Below, piece after piece: positions 56,621 through 64,000 of a stretch of 64,000 bases of DNA. Source of the stretch: Mycolicibacterium sp. CBMA 226 (GTDB lineage: Bacteria; Actinomycetota; Actinomycetes; Mycobacteriales; Mycobacteriaceae); contig NZ_VTGY01000020.1 of the NCBI RefSeq assembly GCF_009729075.1, forward strand, positions 186,001 through 250,000, read 5' to 3'. The notes under the pieces were generated by a model that saw only the letters and a program-made list of their open reading frames with translations, searched no databases and was not told the origin of the DNA. The position numbers were made by a program, and so were the translations under genes. Position 1 is the stretch's first letter; each line of letters starts with the position of its first letter.

Positions 56621-57715
56621 CTATTCCGCGAGCCCGACCGCAGTTTGTCCGTCAGCATGTTTGGATCGGTTGCCACCCGAGCGTTTCGCGGCGTACATCT
56701 CGAGGTCAGCGGCCATCACCAGGTCGTCGATGATCGTGGCGGCGGCGGAGTCATCGACATCGGACAGCGAGACCGTTGCCACGCCAACGCTGGCAGTGAT
56801 GGCATAGGGCGTCGCGGCAATTGCCGTACGCAGGCGTTCGGCGGCCGAAGACTGTTGGGGTCGGTGCGTGGTGTCGGCGATAAGAAATTCATCACCGCCG
56901 CTGCGGCCGATCACTGCACCGTGGGGAGTCTGATTGCGCAGTATCTCGGCCACGGCAATCAGTGCGCGGTCACCGAAGAGGTGGCCCCGGCTGTCGTTGA
57001 GGGTTTTGAACCCGTCGAGATCGATCACCGTCACCATGAGATGCGCGTCCGTGCCCCGGTCCCGATGGATCAGCTCTTGGGATTTGATCCCGAACCCACG
57101 TCGATTCAGCAGAAATGTCAATGGGTCGCAGTCCGCTCGGATGAGGTCGGTGCCCAGGGCGTGGACGACGATCTGGATACTGGCCGGCACCGTCACCGTC
57201 AGAATGAAAACCAACCAGATCGCGCACGCCGCGAGCACGGGTCGGCCGGACGCCGCCAGGCGTGCGGCTTCGACCGTCGCCACAACCATCGCCACCTGGA
57301 AGTTGTAGGCCGCGTGGATCGCCGTGTGGGTGAATGCCACGTACGCCGCCGGCACCCCGAACGTGGTGCAGACCAGGATGGCGACGCCTGGGTCGCTGCA
57401 CGACAGCGCTATCGCGGCGATACAAGTCGTGATCCCCATCGCAAAAACCGTCGACCGCCGGCGGCTGGGCAGTCCGACGACCCAGATGAGGCCGGCGAAC
57501 AGCAACCCGACAGCGGCCGCGCGGGTGACCCACCGCGGCACGGCGCCGACGGGTCCCTCGGGGATCGTCATCAGCGCAATCGGGATCAGGCTCGTCAGGA
57601 TGGCCACGCCGGCGATCATCGTGCGGACCAGGCCCGACAAACCACGGAACTTGACGTATCCCATGAGCCAGTCGTAGTGGTCGGCCTGGCGCCACCATCG
57701 CTGAAGCCAACGCAC
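56621..57715 (-). CDS. Membrane-bound GGDEF diguanylate cyclase
   Basis: A 364-residue protein from GTG 57715, with GGGGAGG six bases upstream; the frame continues but lacks a ribosome site. About six transmembrane helices (residues 30-185) form a MASE-like sensor. The GGDEF domain (about 195-345) has CDPLTFLLNRRGFGIKS, IDLDGFKTLNDSRGHLFGDRAL and the active site GRSGGDEFLIADTTH. The RxxD I-site is absent. Second diguanylate cyclase of the window; stands alone and is divergent from the GMC oxidoreductase. Confidence 0.9.
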   Translation of the reverse strand: MRWLQRWWRQADHYDWLMGYVKFRGLSGLVRTMIAGVAILTSLIPIALMTIPEGPVGAVPRWVTRAAAVGLLFAGLIWVVGLPSRRRSTVFAMGITTCIAAIALSCSDPGVAILVCTTFGVPAAYVAFTHTAIHAAYNFQVAMVVATVEAARLAASGRPVLAACAIWLVFILTVTVPASIQIVVHALGTDLIRADCDPLTFLLNRRGFGIKSQELIHRDRGTDAHLMVTVIDLDGFKTLNDSRGHLFGDRALIAVAEILRNQTPHGAVIGRSGGDEFLIADTTHRPQQSSAAERLRTAIAATPYAITASVGVATVSLSDVDDSAAATIIDDLVMAADLEMYAAKRSGGNRSKHADGQTAVGLAE

Positions 57716-58023
57716 GGTGCACCTCCCCCGACCGGTTTGCCTGGCTAGTCCGCAGCGATGAACGTGCTCCGGTAGCACTCATGGTGTGACAAAACTTTGC
57801 TGAAGATTGATTCCACCACATGTTCATCCAGCTTGCCAGGGTGTGACCGTGAAGTTTTCCGCGATCAGCGATTGCCAAAACTCGATAACCCGGTAAATTT
57901 CGGCGCCGTCGTGAACGGCCGCCACGAAATCGCGGCGGGCGCGACGCCAGGGACGTGTACGAGCCGGGCGGCCATCACGCACACTAGAACACCAATTCGA
58001 CGTCATGGAGGACCGAATCCGGA
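57716..58023. other. Divergent promoter region of cyclase and GMC oxidoreductase genes
   Basis: No supported gene. Contains GTG/AG-rich ribosome site of the cyclase at its left end. No strong palindrome seen. Promoters for both genes should lie here. Confidence 0.4.
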
Positions 58024-59709
58024 ATGAGCCCCGTCGCCGACTTCGACTTCATCATCGTGGGCGCAGGCAGTGCGGGCTGCCTGCTGGCCAACCGGCTCAG
58101 CGCCAACCCTGACCACCGGGTGCTGCTCATCGAGGCCGGCGGCAAAGACAACCTGTTCTGGATCAAGGTGCCGGTCGGCTATCTGTACACCATCGCGAAT
58201 CCCCGCACCGACTGGTGCTTCAAGACCGAGGCCGACCCTGGTCTGGCAGGCCGCAGCATTCACTACGCACGGGGCCGCGTGATCGGCGGCTGCTCGTCGA
58301 TCAACGCCATGATCCATATGCGCGGACAGGCCAGCGATTACGAGCTCTGGGCGCAAGCCACAGGTGACGAGCGATGGCTGTGGGGTGGGCCGGACGGTCC
58401 CGGCGAGACACTCGCAATCTACAAAGAGCTGGAGAACTACTTCGGTGGGGCCGACGACTGGCACGGCGTCAGTGGCGAGATCCGCGTCGAGCGGCCGCGG
58501 GTGCGCTGGAACATCCTGGATGCGTGGCAGGCCGCCGCTGCCGAGGTGGGCATTGCCCCGATCGATGAGTTCAACCGGGGCGACAACTCCGGCAGCGCCT
58601 ACTTCCACGTCAATCAACGGCGTGGCCGCCGCTGGTCGATGGCCGACGCTTTCCTCCACCCCATCGCTCATCGCCCCAATCTCACCGTCTTCACCCACAC
58701 CCAGGCTTTGCGGCTGCTGACGGACGACCACGTCGACGGGGGGCAGCGTCGCGGCGCCTGGACCACAGCTCAGCGCCGCGTGACCGGTCTGCAACTGCTC
58801 AAAGACGGCCAGATCATCGACGTCCAGGCCCGGCGGGAGGTGATCTTGAGCGCGGGAGCCATTGGCTCGCCCCAACTCATGCAAGCCTCGGGTCTCGGAC
58901 CGGCCGGGCTGCTGAGCCGGCATCAGGTGCCGGTGGCCGTCGATCTGCCTGGCGTGGGCGAAAACCTGCAGGACCATTTGCAGCTGCGAACGATCTACCG
59001 GGTGCAGGGCGCCCCGACCGTCAACACGCTGTACCGGAACTGGATCACCCGGGGCGGCATGGGACTTCAGTACCTCATGCTGCGATCGGGACCGATGACG
59101 ATGCCGCCCTCGACGCTCGGGGCTTTCGCCAAAAGTGATGTCGCGCTGGCCAGTCCGGATTTGGAGTGGCACGTACAGCCGTTGTCCTTGCCGAAATTCG
59201 GTGAACCGCTACACCGTTTCGGGGCCATCACTCCCTCGGTCTGCAATCTCCGGCCGAGCTCGCGCGGCCACGTTCGCATTGCCAGCGCGGACCCGCTGGC
59301 CAATCCGAAGATCCTGTGCAACTACCTGTCCACTGACGCCGATCTCCGCATCGCTGTCCGGGGCCTGCGGATGACACGGGAGATCATGGCGGCGCCGTCC
59401 ATGGCCCGCTACCGCCCCGAAGAACTGCTGCCCGGTCCCCGACTCGTCAGCGACGAGGACCTGCAACAGGCGGCCCGCGAACTGGGCACGACGATCTTCC
59501 ACCCGGTGGGCACGTGCGCGATGGGTTCCTTTGACGCACAAGGTGTTCCGAAGTCGGCCGCCACGGTGCTCGACACCGACTGTCGCGTATATCGCGTCGC
59601 CGGCCTTCGAGTGGTCGATGCCTCGGCGATGCCAACCATCACGTCCGGGAACACCAACGCGCCGGTCATGCTGATCGCAGAACGCGCAGCGCGGGCGATC
59701 CTGGGGTAG
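58024..59709 (+). CDS. GMC family FAD-dependent oxidoreductase (choline dehydrogenase-like)
   Basis: A 561-residue GMC flavoenzyme. FAD-binding DFIIVGAGSAGCLLANRLS at about 7-25, GMC signature 1 HYARGRVIGGCSSINAMIHMRGQ, signature 2 SAGAIGSPQLMQASGLGPAGLL, catalytic His in TIFHPVGTCAMG and the second catalytic residue Asn in TSGNTNAPVMLIAERAA. Oxidises an alcohol such as choline, an alkanol or polyethylene-glycol-type substrate; which one is not clear. Cytosolic, no export signal. Convergent with an esterase gene. Confidence 0.93.
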   Translation: MSPVADFDFIIVGAGSAGCLLANRLSANPDHRVLLIEAGGKDNLFWIKVPVGYLYTIANPRTDWCFKTEADPGLAGRSIHYARGRVIGGCSSINAMIHMRGQASDYELWAQATGDERWLWGGPDGPGETLAIYKELENYFGGADDWHGVSGEIRVERPRVRWNILDAWQAAAAEVGIAPIDEFNRGDNSGSAYFHVNQRRGRRWSMADAFLHPIAHRPNLTVFTHTQALRLLTDDHVDGGQRRGAWTTAQRRVTGLQLLKDGQIIDVQARREVILSAGAIGSPQLMQASGLGPAGLLSRHQVPVAVDLPGVGENLQDHLQLRTIYRVQGAPTVNTLYRNWITRGGMGLQYLMLRSGPMTMPPSTLGAFAKSDVALASPDLEWHVQPLSLPKFGEPLHRFGAITPSVCNLRPSSRGHVRIASADPLANPKILCNYLSTDADLRIAVRGLRMTREIMAAPSMARYRPEELLPGPRLVSDEDLQQAARELGTTIFHPVGTCAMGSFDAQGVPKSAATVLDTDCRVYRVAGLRVVDASAMPTITSGNTNAPVMLIAERAARAILG

Positions 59710-59729
59710 GCCGTGACTTCGAATCCCGA

Positions 59730-60665
59730 TCAGCGGCTCAAGCGGTCCACCAAAAATCTGGCGAGATCTCTTTGCAACGTGCGTGAATCGTCGAGCACAC
59801 CGTCCATCCACCAGAAACCGTGAATCATCCCCGGATAGCGCTGGGCAACAATATCCACGCCGGCGTCGCGGAGCAGCCCCGCGTACGTTTCTGCCTCGTC
59901 ACGCAGCACGTCGTGGCCGGCGGTGGCCACGAACGTGGGCGGGAGATGCGCAAAGCTGTTGGCGCGCAACGGTGAAACCCGCGGATCCTCGCTTCCGCCT
60001 GCGCCGACATAGTGATTCCAGAACCAGGCCATGTCGACGGCGTCGAGTCCGAAGCCCTCTGCGAATCCCGTATAGGACGCTGTGACCATCTGCCGATCCA
60101 GCGCCGGATAAAGCAGAGCCTGGGCAGCGACCGCGACCTCGGTGTCGGCCAACTCGGCGGTGGTCGCGGCGGCGAGGTTGCCCCCAGCGCTGTCACCGAC
60201 CACCGCCAGCCGGGTCGGATCGACACCCAGTTCGCTTGCGTGGGCATGCACCCAGCGCACCGTGCCCACGCAGTCCTGCAACGGAACCGGGAAGGGATGT
60301 TCGGGTGCCTTCTGATAGTTGACGGCGAGCACGACGTACCCGGTGTCGCGGGCCAGAACCCGGGCTGGTTCATCCACGAGATCGAGATTGCCGATCACCC
60401 AGCCACTGCCGTGCAGCACGACGATGACCGGATGCGGCCCGGGATCCTGCGTCGGCCGGTAGATCCGAACGGGCAGATCGGCGGTCGGGCCTGGGATGAA
60501 TCGGTGTTGCACCTGTGCCATCGCCGGCGCCGGCCGCTGCAGGTCCAGGTAACCCAGTACCGCCAAGCGCGCTTCGGGCACCGACAGCGTCGCGATGCCA
60601 GGCGCTGCCGCCGCCGCAGCCAGATGGGCGCGCGCCTGCGGGTGCAGGGCCGGTGACTCGGTCAC
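59730..60665 (-). CDS. Alpha/beta hydrolase, hormone-sensitive-lipase family
   Basis: A 311-residue esterase from GTG 60665, GGGGAGG five bases upstream, with a four-base overlap with the MFS stop (GTGA). HSL motif HGSGWVIGN (a variant of HGGGW), nucleophile GDSAGGNLAA, acid Asp near ATAGHDVLRDEAE and His in YPGMIHGFWWM. Hydrolyses small esters. Translational coupling to an efflux-type MFS protein and an upstream XRE regulator suggests a small detoxification operon. Confidence 0.92.
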   Translation of the reverse strand: MTESPALHPQARAHLAAAAAAPGIATLSVPEARLAVLGYLDLQRPAPAMAQVQHRFIPGPTADLPVRIYRPTQDPGPHPVIVVLHGSGWVIGNLDLVDEPARVLARDTGYVVLAVNYQKAPEHPFPVPLQDCVGTVRWVHAHASELGVDPTRLAVVGDSAGGNLAAATTAELADTEVAVAAQALLYPALDRQMVTASYTGFAEGFGLDAVDMAWFWNHYVGAGGSEDPRVSPLRANSFAHLPPTFVATAGHDVLRDEAETYAGLLRDAGVDIVAQRYPGMIHGFWWMDGVLDDSRTLQRDLARFLVDRLSR

Positions 60666-61852
60666 TGTGCCTCCCCATGACTGTTGGTGAACACCAGCAC
60701 CGTGCCGACCAGTGCCATCGCCGCGCCCACCCACACCGGGGAACGCCAGCCCAGGCCCAGGGCGATGGTCGCGGCGCCGATCCCCGATGCGATGGCGTTC
60801 CCCAGGTTGAACGCCGCGATGTTGGCTGCCGAGGCCATGGTTGGTGAGTCATCGGCGAAACGCATGACGCGAAGTTGCAGGGCCGGCGTCGCAGCGAATC
60901 CGACGAGGCCCATGACCACGAGCAGGAATGCGACCGGTATCCGATAGGACGCGAGCGTCCCGTATGCGATGAGGACGACTGGCAGTAGTAGCGACAAGAC
61001 GCGCAGTGTCCGGGTGAGGTCACGGTCGGCGGCCCAGCCACCGACGAAATTGCCTATGAACAAACCGATCCCGAAGAGAACCAGCAGCCATGGCACGCTG
61101 CCATCGCGGTAACCGGTCACGCGGGTCACCAGTGGTTGCACATAGATGAATGCGCCGAACACGCCACCGAACATCATCATGGTCAGCACGATCGACACCA
61201 TGACCTGGCGGCGGTACAGGACGGAGAAGTGGCTGCTGCCCGCCGGTGATGGCGTCGGTAACCGGGGCACCAGCACGGCCACGCAGGCGATCGCCAGCAC
61301 ACCGAGCGCACTGATGATCCAAAACGCGCTGCGCCAGCCGAGGTGCTGGCCGACGAACGTGCCGAACGGCACGCCGAGCACGTTCGACAGGGTCAAACCA
61401 CCGAACATGACGGCGATGGCCGACGCCTTGCGTTCAGGTGTCACCAGGTCACCAGCGACGACGGCGCCGATGCCGAAGAATCCACCGTGGCACAGCGCGG
61501 TGATGATGCGGCCAAGCATTGCGATGCCGAAACTTGGTGCCAGTGCGGTCAATCCGTTGCCGGCGACAAAGAGGGCGAGCAATACCAGTAGTGCGGTTTT
61601 CGGTGGGCGTCGCGACAAGATGGCGGTGACAGTGAACGCACCGACCACGACCGCCAAGGCATAGCCCCAGATCAGAGCGCCCGCAGCGGGCACGCTGACG
61701 TGCAGCGCGTCGGCCACATCGGTGAGCAGTCCGGCGATGACGAACTCGGTCAGCCCGATGCCGAACCCGCCGAGCGCCAGTGCGGACAGGCCAGGATGAA
61801 ATCGTCGCGTCGGTGCGGTGGGACTGTTTTTGGGCAGCGTGGAACTATCCAT
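60662..61852 (-). CDS. MFS drug/sugar efflux transporter
   Basis: A 396-residue MFS protein with twelve predicted helices; GGAGCT precedes ATG 61852. Features of the DHA1/AraJ-type group: ALGGFGIGLTEFVIAGLLTDVADALHVSVPAAGALIWGYAL, HGGFFGIGAVVAGDLVTPERKASAIAVMFGGLTLSNVLGVPFG, GWRSAFW. Middle gene of the XRE-MFS-esterase operon: 60 bases after the regulator and coupled to the esterase. Confidence 0.92.
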   Translation of the reverse strand: MDSSTLPKNSPTAPTRRFHPGLSALALGGFGIGLTEFVIAGLLTDVADALHVSVPAAGALIWGYALAVVVGAFTVTAILSRRPPKTALLVLLALFVAGNGLTALAPSFGIAMLGRIITALCHGGFFGIGAVVAGDLVTPERKASAIAVMFGGLTLSNVLGVPFGTFVGQHLGWRSAFWIISALGVLAIACVAVLVPRLPTPSPAGSSHFSVLYRRQVMVSIVLTMMMFGGVFGAFIYVQPLVTRVTGYRDGSVPWLLVLFGIGLFIGNFVGGWAADRDLTRTLRVLSLLLPVVLIAYGTLASYRIPVAFLLVVMGLVGFAATPALQLRVMRFADDSPTMASAANIAAFNLGNAIASGIGAATIALGLGWRSPVWVGAAMALVGTVLVFTNSHGEAQ

Positions 61853-61912
61853 GGGTGAGCTCCTTGGATTGAGCGTTTCTTGTTGCCGCGCGGCGATATT
61901 CGCTACACAGCG

Positions 61913-62773
61913 CTATTCGGTGATGGTCGTGCTGGCCAATAGACGCAGCGCAGCCTCATCGCTTGACCCGGGTTCGGCGCGGTGCAACAGCAGTCGGTGA
62001 CCGTCGGCTTCGGGCAGATGAAGGATCTGGAAATGCAGATCCAGCCGCCCAACTACCGGGTGGTGGTAGCGCTTGATGCCGTGTGTACACAGGGCCACGG
62101 GTTGCGCGGCCCACAATTGCGCGAAGTCCTCGCTGGCCACACTCAGGTTGCCGACCAGACGGGCGAGGTCGGTCTCGGCAACATGGCCGGCGCTGACATA
62201 GCGCAGCGAGGCCACCGCCAGGGTGGCCTCGGCCTCCCACTCGCGATGCAGGCTGCGCGCGTGCGCGTCGGTGAACATCATCGCCACCTTGTTGGGCGGC
62301 TCGGCACTGTACGGCGCGCCCGGTTCCATGTGTGGCGCAAGCAATGCATGGCCCAGTCGATTCCAGGCGATGATGTCCTGCAACGGCGATAGCGCGACCG
62401 CGGCGATGTCGGGCATAGCCTCCAGCAGGGTGACGCAGTCGAGACGCAGCCGGGTTGGCGCCAACCGCACCTTGGTGCCGCTGACCGAGGCGAGCCGCTG
62501 CAGATGCGCCCGCTCGGCCTCGTCGAGTCCCAGCGCCCTTGCCAGAGCGTCCAGCACCTGCATCGAAGGATTGGTGGCCAGGCCCTGCTCGAGGCGCGTG
62601 TAGTACGTCAACGACACCCCGGCTGCCTCGGCCAGTTCTTCGCGGCGCAGACCGGGCACCCGGCGAAGCCCCCGCCCAACCAGTCCCGGCAGCAGCGCCG
62701 TATCTGCGGCCGCCCGCCGGCTACGAAGAAAGTCCGCCAGCTGCTGCCCGCCCGACCCGCGTGCTTCCGTCAT
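61913..62773 (-). CDS. XRE regulator with MmyB-like ligand-binding domain
   Basis: About 286 residues from ATG 62773 (ATG 62782 possible). The HTH lies at about residues 30-85: RRVPGLRREELAEAAGVSLTYYTRLEQGLATNPSMQVLDALARALGLDEAERAHLQRLA. The MmyB-type C-terminal domain (about 100-280) has the NRLGHALLAPH and LVGNLSVASEDFAQLWAAQPV segments with a final HHPVVGRLDLHFQIL. Such regulators commonly repress adjacent MFS or oxidoreductase genes and bind lipid-like ligands. A perfect 12-base-arm inverted repeat overlaps its start codon. Confidence 0.92.
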   Translation of the reverse strand: MTEARGSGGQQLADFLRSRRAAADTALLPGLVGRGLRRVPGLRREELAEAAGVSLTYYTRLEQGLATNPSMQVLDALARALGLDEAERAHLQRLASVSGTKVRLAPTRLRLDCVTLLEAMPDIAAVALSPLQDIIAWNRLGHALLAPHMEPGAPYSAEPPNKVAMMFTDAHARSLHREWEAEATLAVASLRYVSAGHVAETDLARLVGNLSVASEDFAQLWAAQPVALCTHGIKRYHHPVVGRLDLHFQILHLPEADGHRLLLHRAEPGSSDEAALRLLASTTITE

Positions 62774-62800
62774 GTCTCTCATCGTGCGTGACGGAAGCAC
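62761..62800. promoter_or_regulatory. Inverted repeat overlapping the XRE start codon
   Basis: Arms GTGCTTCCGTCA (62761-62772) and TGACGGAAGCAC (62789-62800) are perfectly complementary, with a 16-base spacer holding the start codons. Likely autoregulatory operator of the operon. Confidence 0.65.
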
Positions 62801-62843
62801 GGCGCGCCTGTCCCTGGCAGTGCCAGCCAGCCACCGGCGCTGT

Positions 62844-63446
62844 CTACAACCCGGACGGCACGACCTTGCCGTTGACCGTCACCTCGACCTGGCCGGTCTT
62901 CGTGTTGTAAGCGATCTTGCCGTGCTCGAACGTCGCGACGAGCTGATCGCCGACCGGATTCTCATCGCTTGTCACGACGCCCAGCGGACCTGCCGAGCCA
63001 TTGGTGCCGGTGGCCGACGGCACGCCGTCCCCATCGCGTTGGACATTCCAGGCCTCGCGGATCCTGCCCCAGATGATGTATGCGGGCGTGCCCGGCTGGC
63101 TGTTCTTGGCCACGATTGCGCCGCCCTGGAACTGCTGGAAGACGACGCCACTGTCGCGGGCGCCGGCGTTGTGGTCACCGGTGAGAGGCTTGCCGAGGGC
63201 CGCCTTCTGCGCGTCGGTCGCCGACACGTATTTGGCGGCAATGGGGCCGGTGAGGGTGACCTCGACGTCCCTCTCCCCGACGAGCTTCACTTCGGCGGGC
63301 GGCGCCGGAGCCTCGGACGTGACCACCAACGCGACCTGAGGCTGCGCCGACGGCTCGACGTCCGTGCCAAGGCTGCAGACGGCAACAGACAGCGCGATGG
63401 CGGTCAGGCCGGCGGTAGTTGTGCGACGGTACGTGCTCGTGTTCAT
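62844..63446 (-). CDS. Exported LGFP-repeat-like protein
   Basis: A 200-residue protein from ATG 63446, with GAGGGGA six bases upstream. The N-terminal signal peptide is about 27 residues (TTTAGLTAIALSVAVCSLG). A mature part follows with an LGFP-like unit: GPIAAKYVSATDAQKAALGKPLTGDH, VFQQFQGGAIVAKNSQPGTPAYIIWGRIREAWN. It ends with a beta segment VATFEHGKIAYNTKTGQVEVTVNGKVV. LGFP repeats occur in cell-wall-associated proteins of mycolic-acid bacteria. It is secreted or wall-linked. No catalytic motif. Confidence 0.7.
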   Translation of the reverse strand: MNTSTYRRTTTAGLTAIALSVAVCSLGTDVEPSAQPQVALVVTSEAPAPPAEVKLVGERDVEVTLTGPIAAKYVSATDAQKAALGKPLTGDHNAGARDSGVVFQQFQGGAIVAKNSQPGTPAYIIWGRIREAWNVQRDGDGVPSATGTNGSAGPLGVVTSDENPVGDQLVATFEHGKIAYNTKTGQVEVTVNGKVVPSGL

Positions 63447-63544
63447 AGGTTTCCCCTCACGTCTTCGTGTGGTGTGCGTCAAGTTACGGCTGATCCCCCG
63501 ACCCCGTCACGACCATAACCGAGCCGCTTCAGCGTCGCGCGCGC

Positions 63545-64000
63545 TCAGCCCGGCATCAGGTGCCGAGTGAAGAACCGGGCCGCATCCTCCCCCGCGAACT
63601 GCGGCACGCCGGTGTGCCCACCCATGTTGGCGTGCAACGTCTTCTCCTGGGAACCGAAGGCGTCGAACAGGTCCAGCGCCTGCTGCCGGTCGTTTGCTTC
63701 GTCGTCCCACTGCAACAGGACGTGCAGCGGAATGCTGACGCGACGCGCTTCATCGAACATGATGCGGGGCACGAAGCTCCCCGCGAACAAGCCGGCGGCC
63801 GCGATGCGCGGCTCGACCACTGCCAACCGGATGCCGATGGCGATCACACCGCCCGAGAAGCCGACAGGACCGCTGACCTCGGACAGCGATAGCAGTGCAT
63901 CCAGCGTGGACTGCCATTCCGGGACTGCCTTCTCGACCAAGGGGAGAACGAGTCGGTCGACGATGTCGTCGACCGACTCTCCGGCCGCCAGCGCTCGGCG
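63545..64000 (-). CDS. Alpha/beta hydrolase, dienelactone-hydrolase-like, N-terminus beyond window
   Basis: The frame continues to the right edge (RRALAAGESVDDIVDRLVLPLVEKAVPEWQ), so the gene is truncated; 151 residues plus stop are visible. Nucleophile elbow GFSGGV, acid region LHVLLQWDDEANDRQQALDLFDAFGS and catalytic His in NMGGHTGVP. This order matches dienelactone hydrolase-type or prolyl oligopeptidase-like alpha/beta hydrolases. Substrate unknown. Confidence 0.8.
   Translation of the reverse strand, partial: RRALAAGESVDDIVDRLVLPLVEKAVPEWQSTLDALLSLSEVSGPVGFSGGVIAIGIRLAVVEPRIAAAGLFAGSFVPRIMFDEARRVSIPLHVLLQWDDEANDRQQALDLFDAFGSQEKTLHANMGGHTGVPQFAGEDAARFFTRHLMPG

Noticed and set aside
1..64000. 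Search for CRISPR arrays, rRNA, tRNA, prophage or defence islands
   Set aside because: No regularly spaced short repeats, no T-loop-like tRNA motifs and no phage or nuclease-type gene sets were seen.

Overview
The window looks like a chromosomal segment of a high-GC actinobacterium, most likely a fast-growing Mycobacterium (Mycolicibacterium). The grounds are uniformly GC-rich codons, frequent GTG starts, mycothiol- and F420-type enzyme families, a mycobacterial SigF-type promoter and WhiA. I saw no rRNA, tRNA, CRISPR array, insertion sequence or phage module.

Layout. 1-5.6 kb: the 3' part of a divergent WhiA paralogue, an ECF sigma factor with an Asp23-like partner, and a divergent six-gene Asp23/membrane-anchor envelope-stress cluster followed by two small membrane proteins. 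5.6-12.7 kb: MFS transporter with a ChrB-N-like gene, a polyprenyl-phosphate sugar transferase of odd codon use, a mycothiol-dependent-type enzyme, a GNAT acetyltransferase and an SLC13 carrier with a frame break. 13.3-15.1 kb: quinone reductase and divergent TetR across a double palindrome. 15.2-18.5 kb: a BLUF blue-light receptor overlapping a diguanylate cyclase, then a rhomboid-like membrane protein. 18.8-26.7 kb: small regulator/enzyme pairs (MarR-hydrolase, XRE-methionine aminopeptidase, MarR-F420 oxidoreductase), each with a clear palindromic operator, plus a bicupin-YaeQ pair, a repeat lipoprotein and an SDR.

27-37.8 kb: a 1007-residue STAND-ATPase regulator with a SARP-type C-terminus, then a six-gene catabolic operon: aldehyde dehydrogenase, a pyruvate-decarboxylase-like ThDP enzyme, extradiol dioxygenase (frameshifted here), FAH-family hydrolase, MhpA-like flavin monooxygenase and a CMD-family protein. 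This suggests hydroxylation and meta-cleavage of a phenolic compound, with a 2-oxo acid decarboxylated and oxidised to an acid.

37.8-40.9 kb: DUF4239-like membrane protein, MerR/GyrI regulator, SDR and SnoaL-like protein. 40.9-47.8 kb: a complete nitrate assimilation operon (nasC, narK-type transporter, conserved small protein, nirB, nirD). 48.4-51.1 kb: a secreted GH26-type glycanase with two nearly identical beta-sandwich modules. 51.6-57.7 kb: small enzymes, a stress-type DJ-1/PfpI protein behind a SigF-like promoter, an F420 oxidoreductase, an amino-acid ABC transporter with a fused binding protein-permease, and a membrane diguanylate cyclase. 58-64 kb: GMC oxidoreductase, an XRE-MFS-esterase operon, an LGFP-like secreted protein and a truncated alpha/beta hydrolase.

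The most notable systems are the BLUF-diguanylate cyclase pair and the pyruvate-decarboxylase-like enzyme inside a ring-cleavage operon. Several genes carry apparent single-base frame breaks (extradiol dioxygenase, SLC13 carrier, a small ORF at 47.9-48.3 kb, possibly one at 15.2 kb), which may be real decay or sequencing errors.
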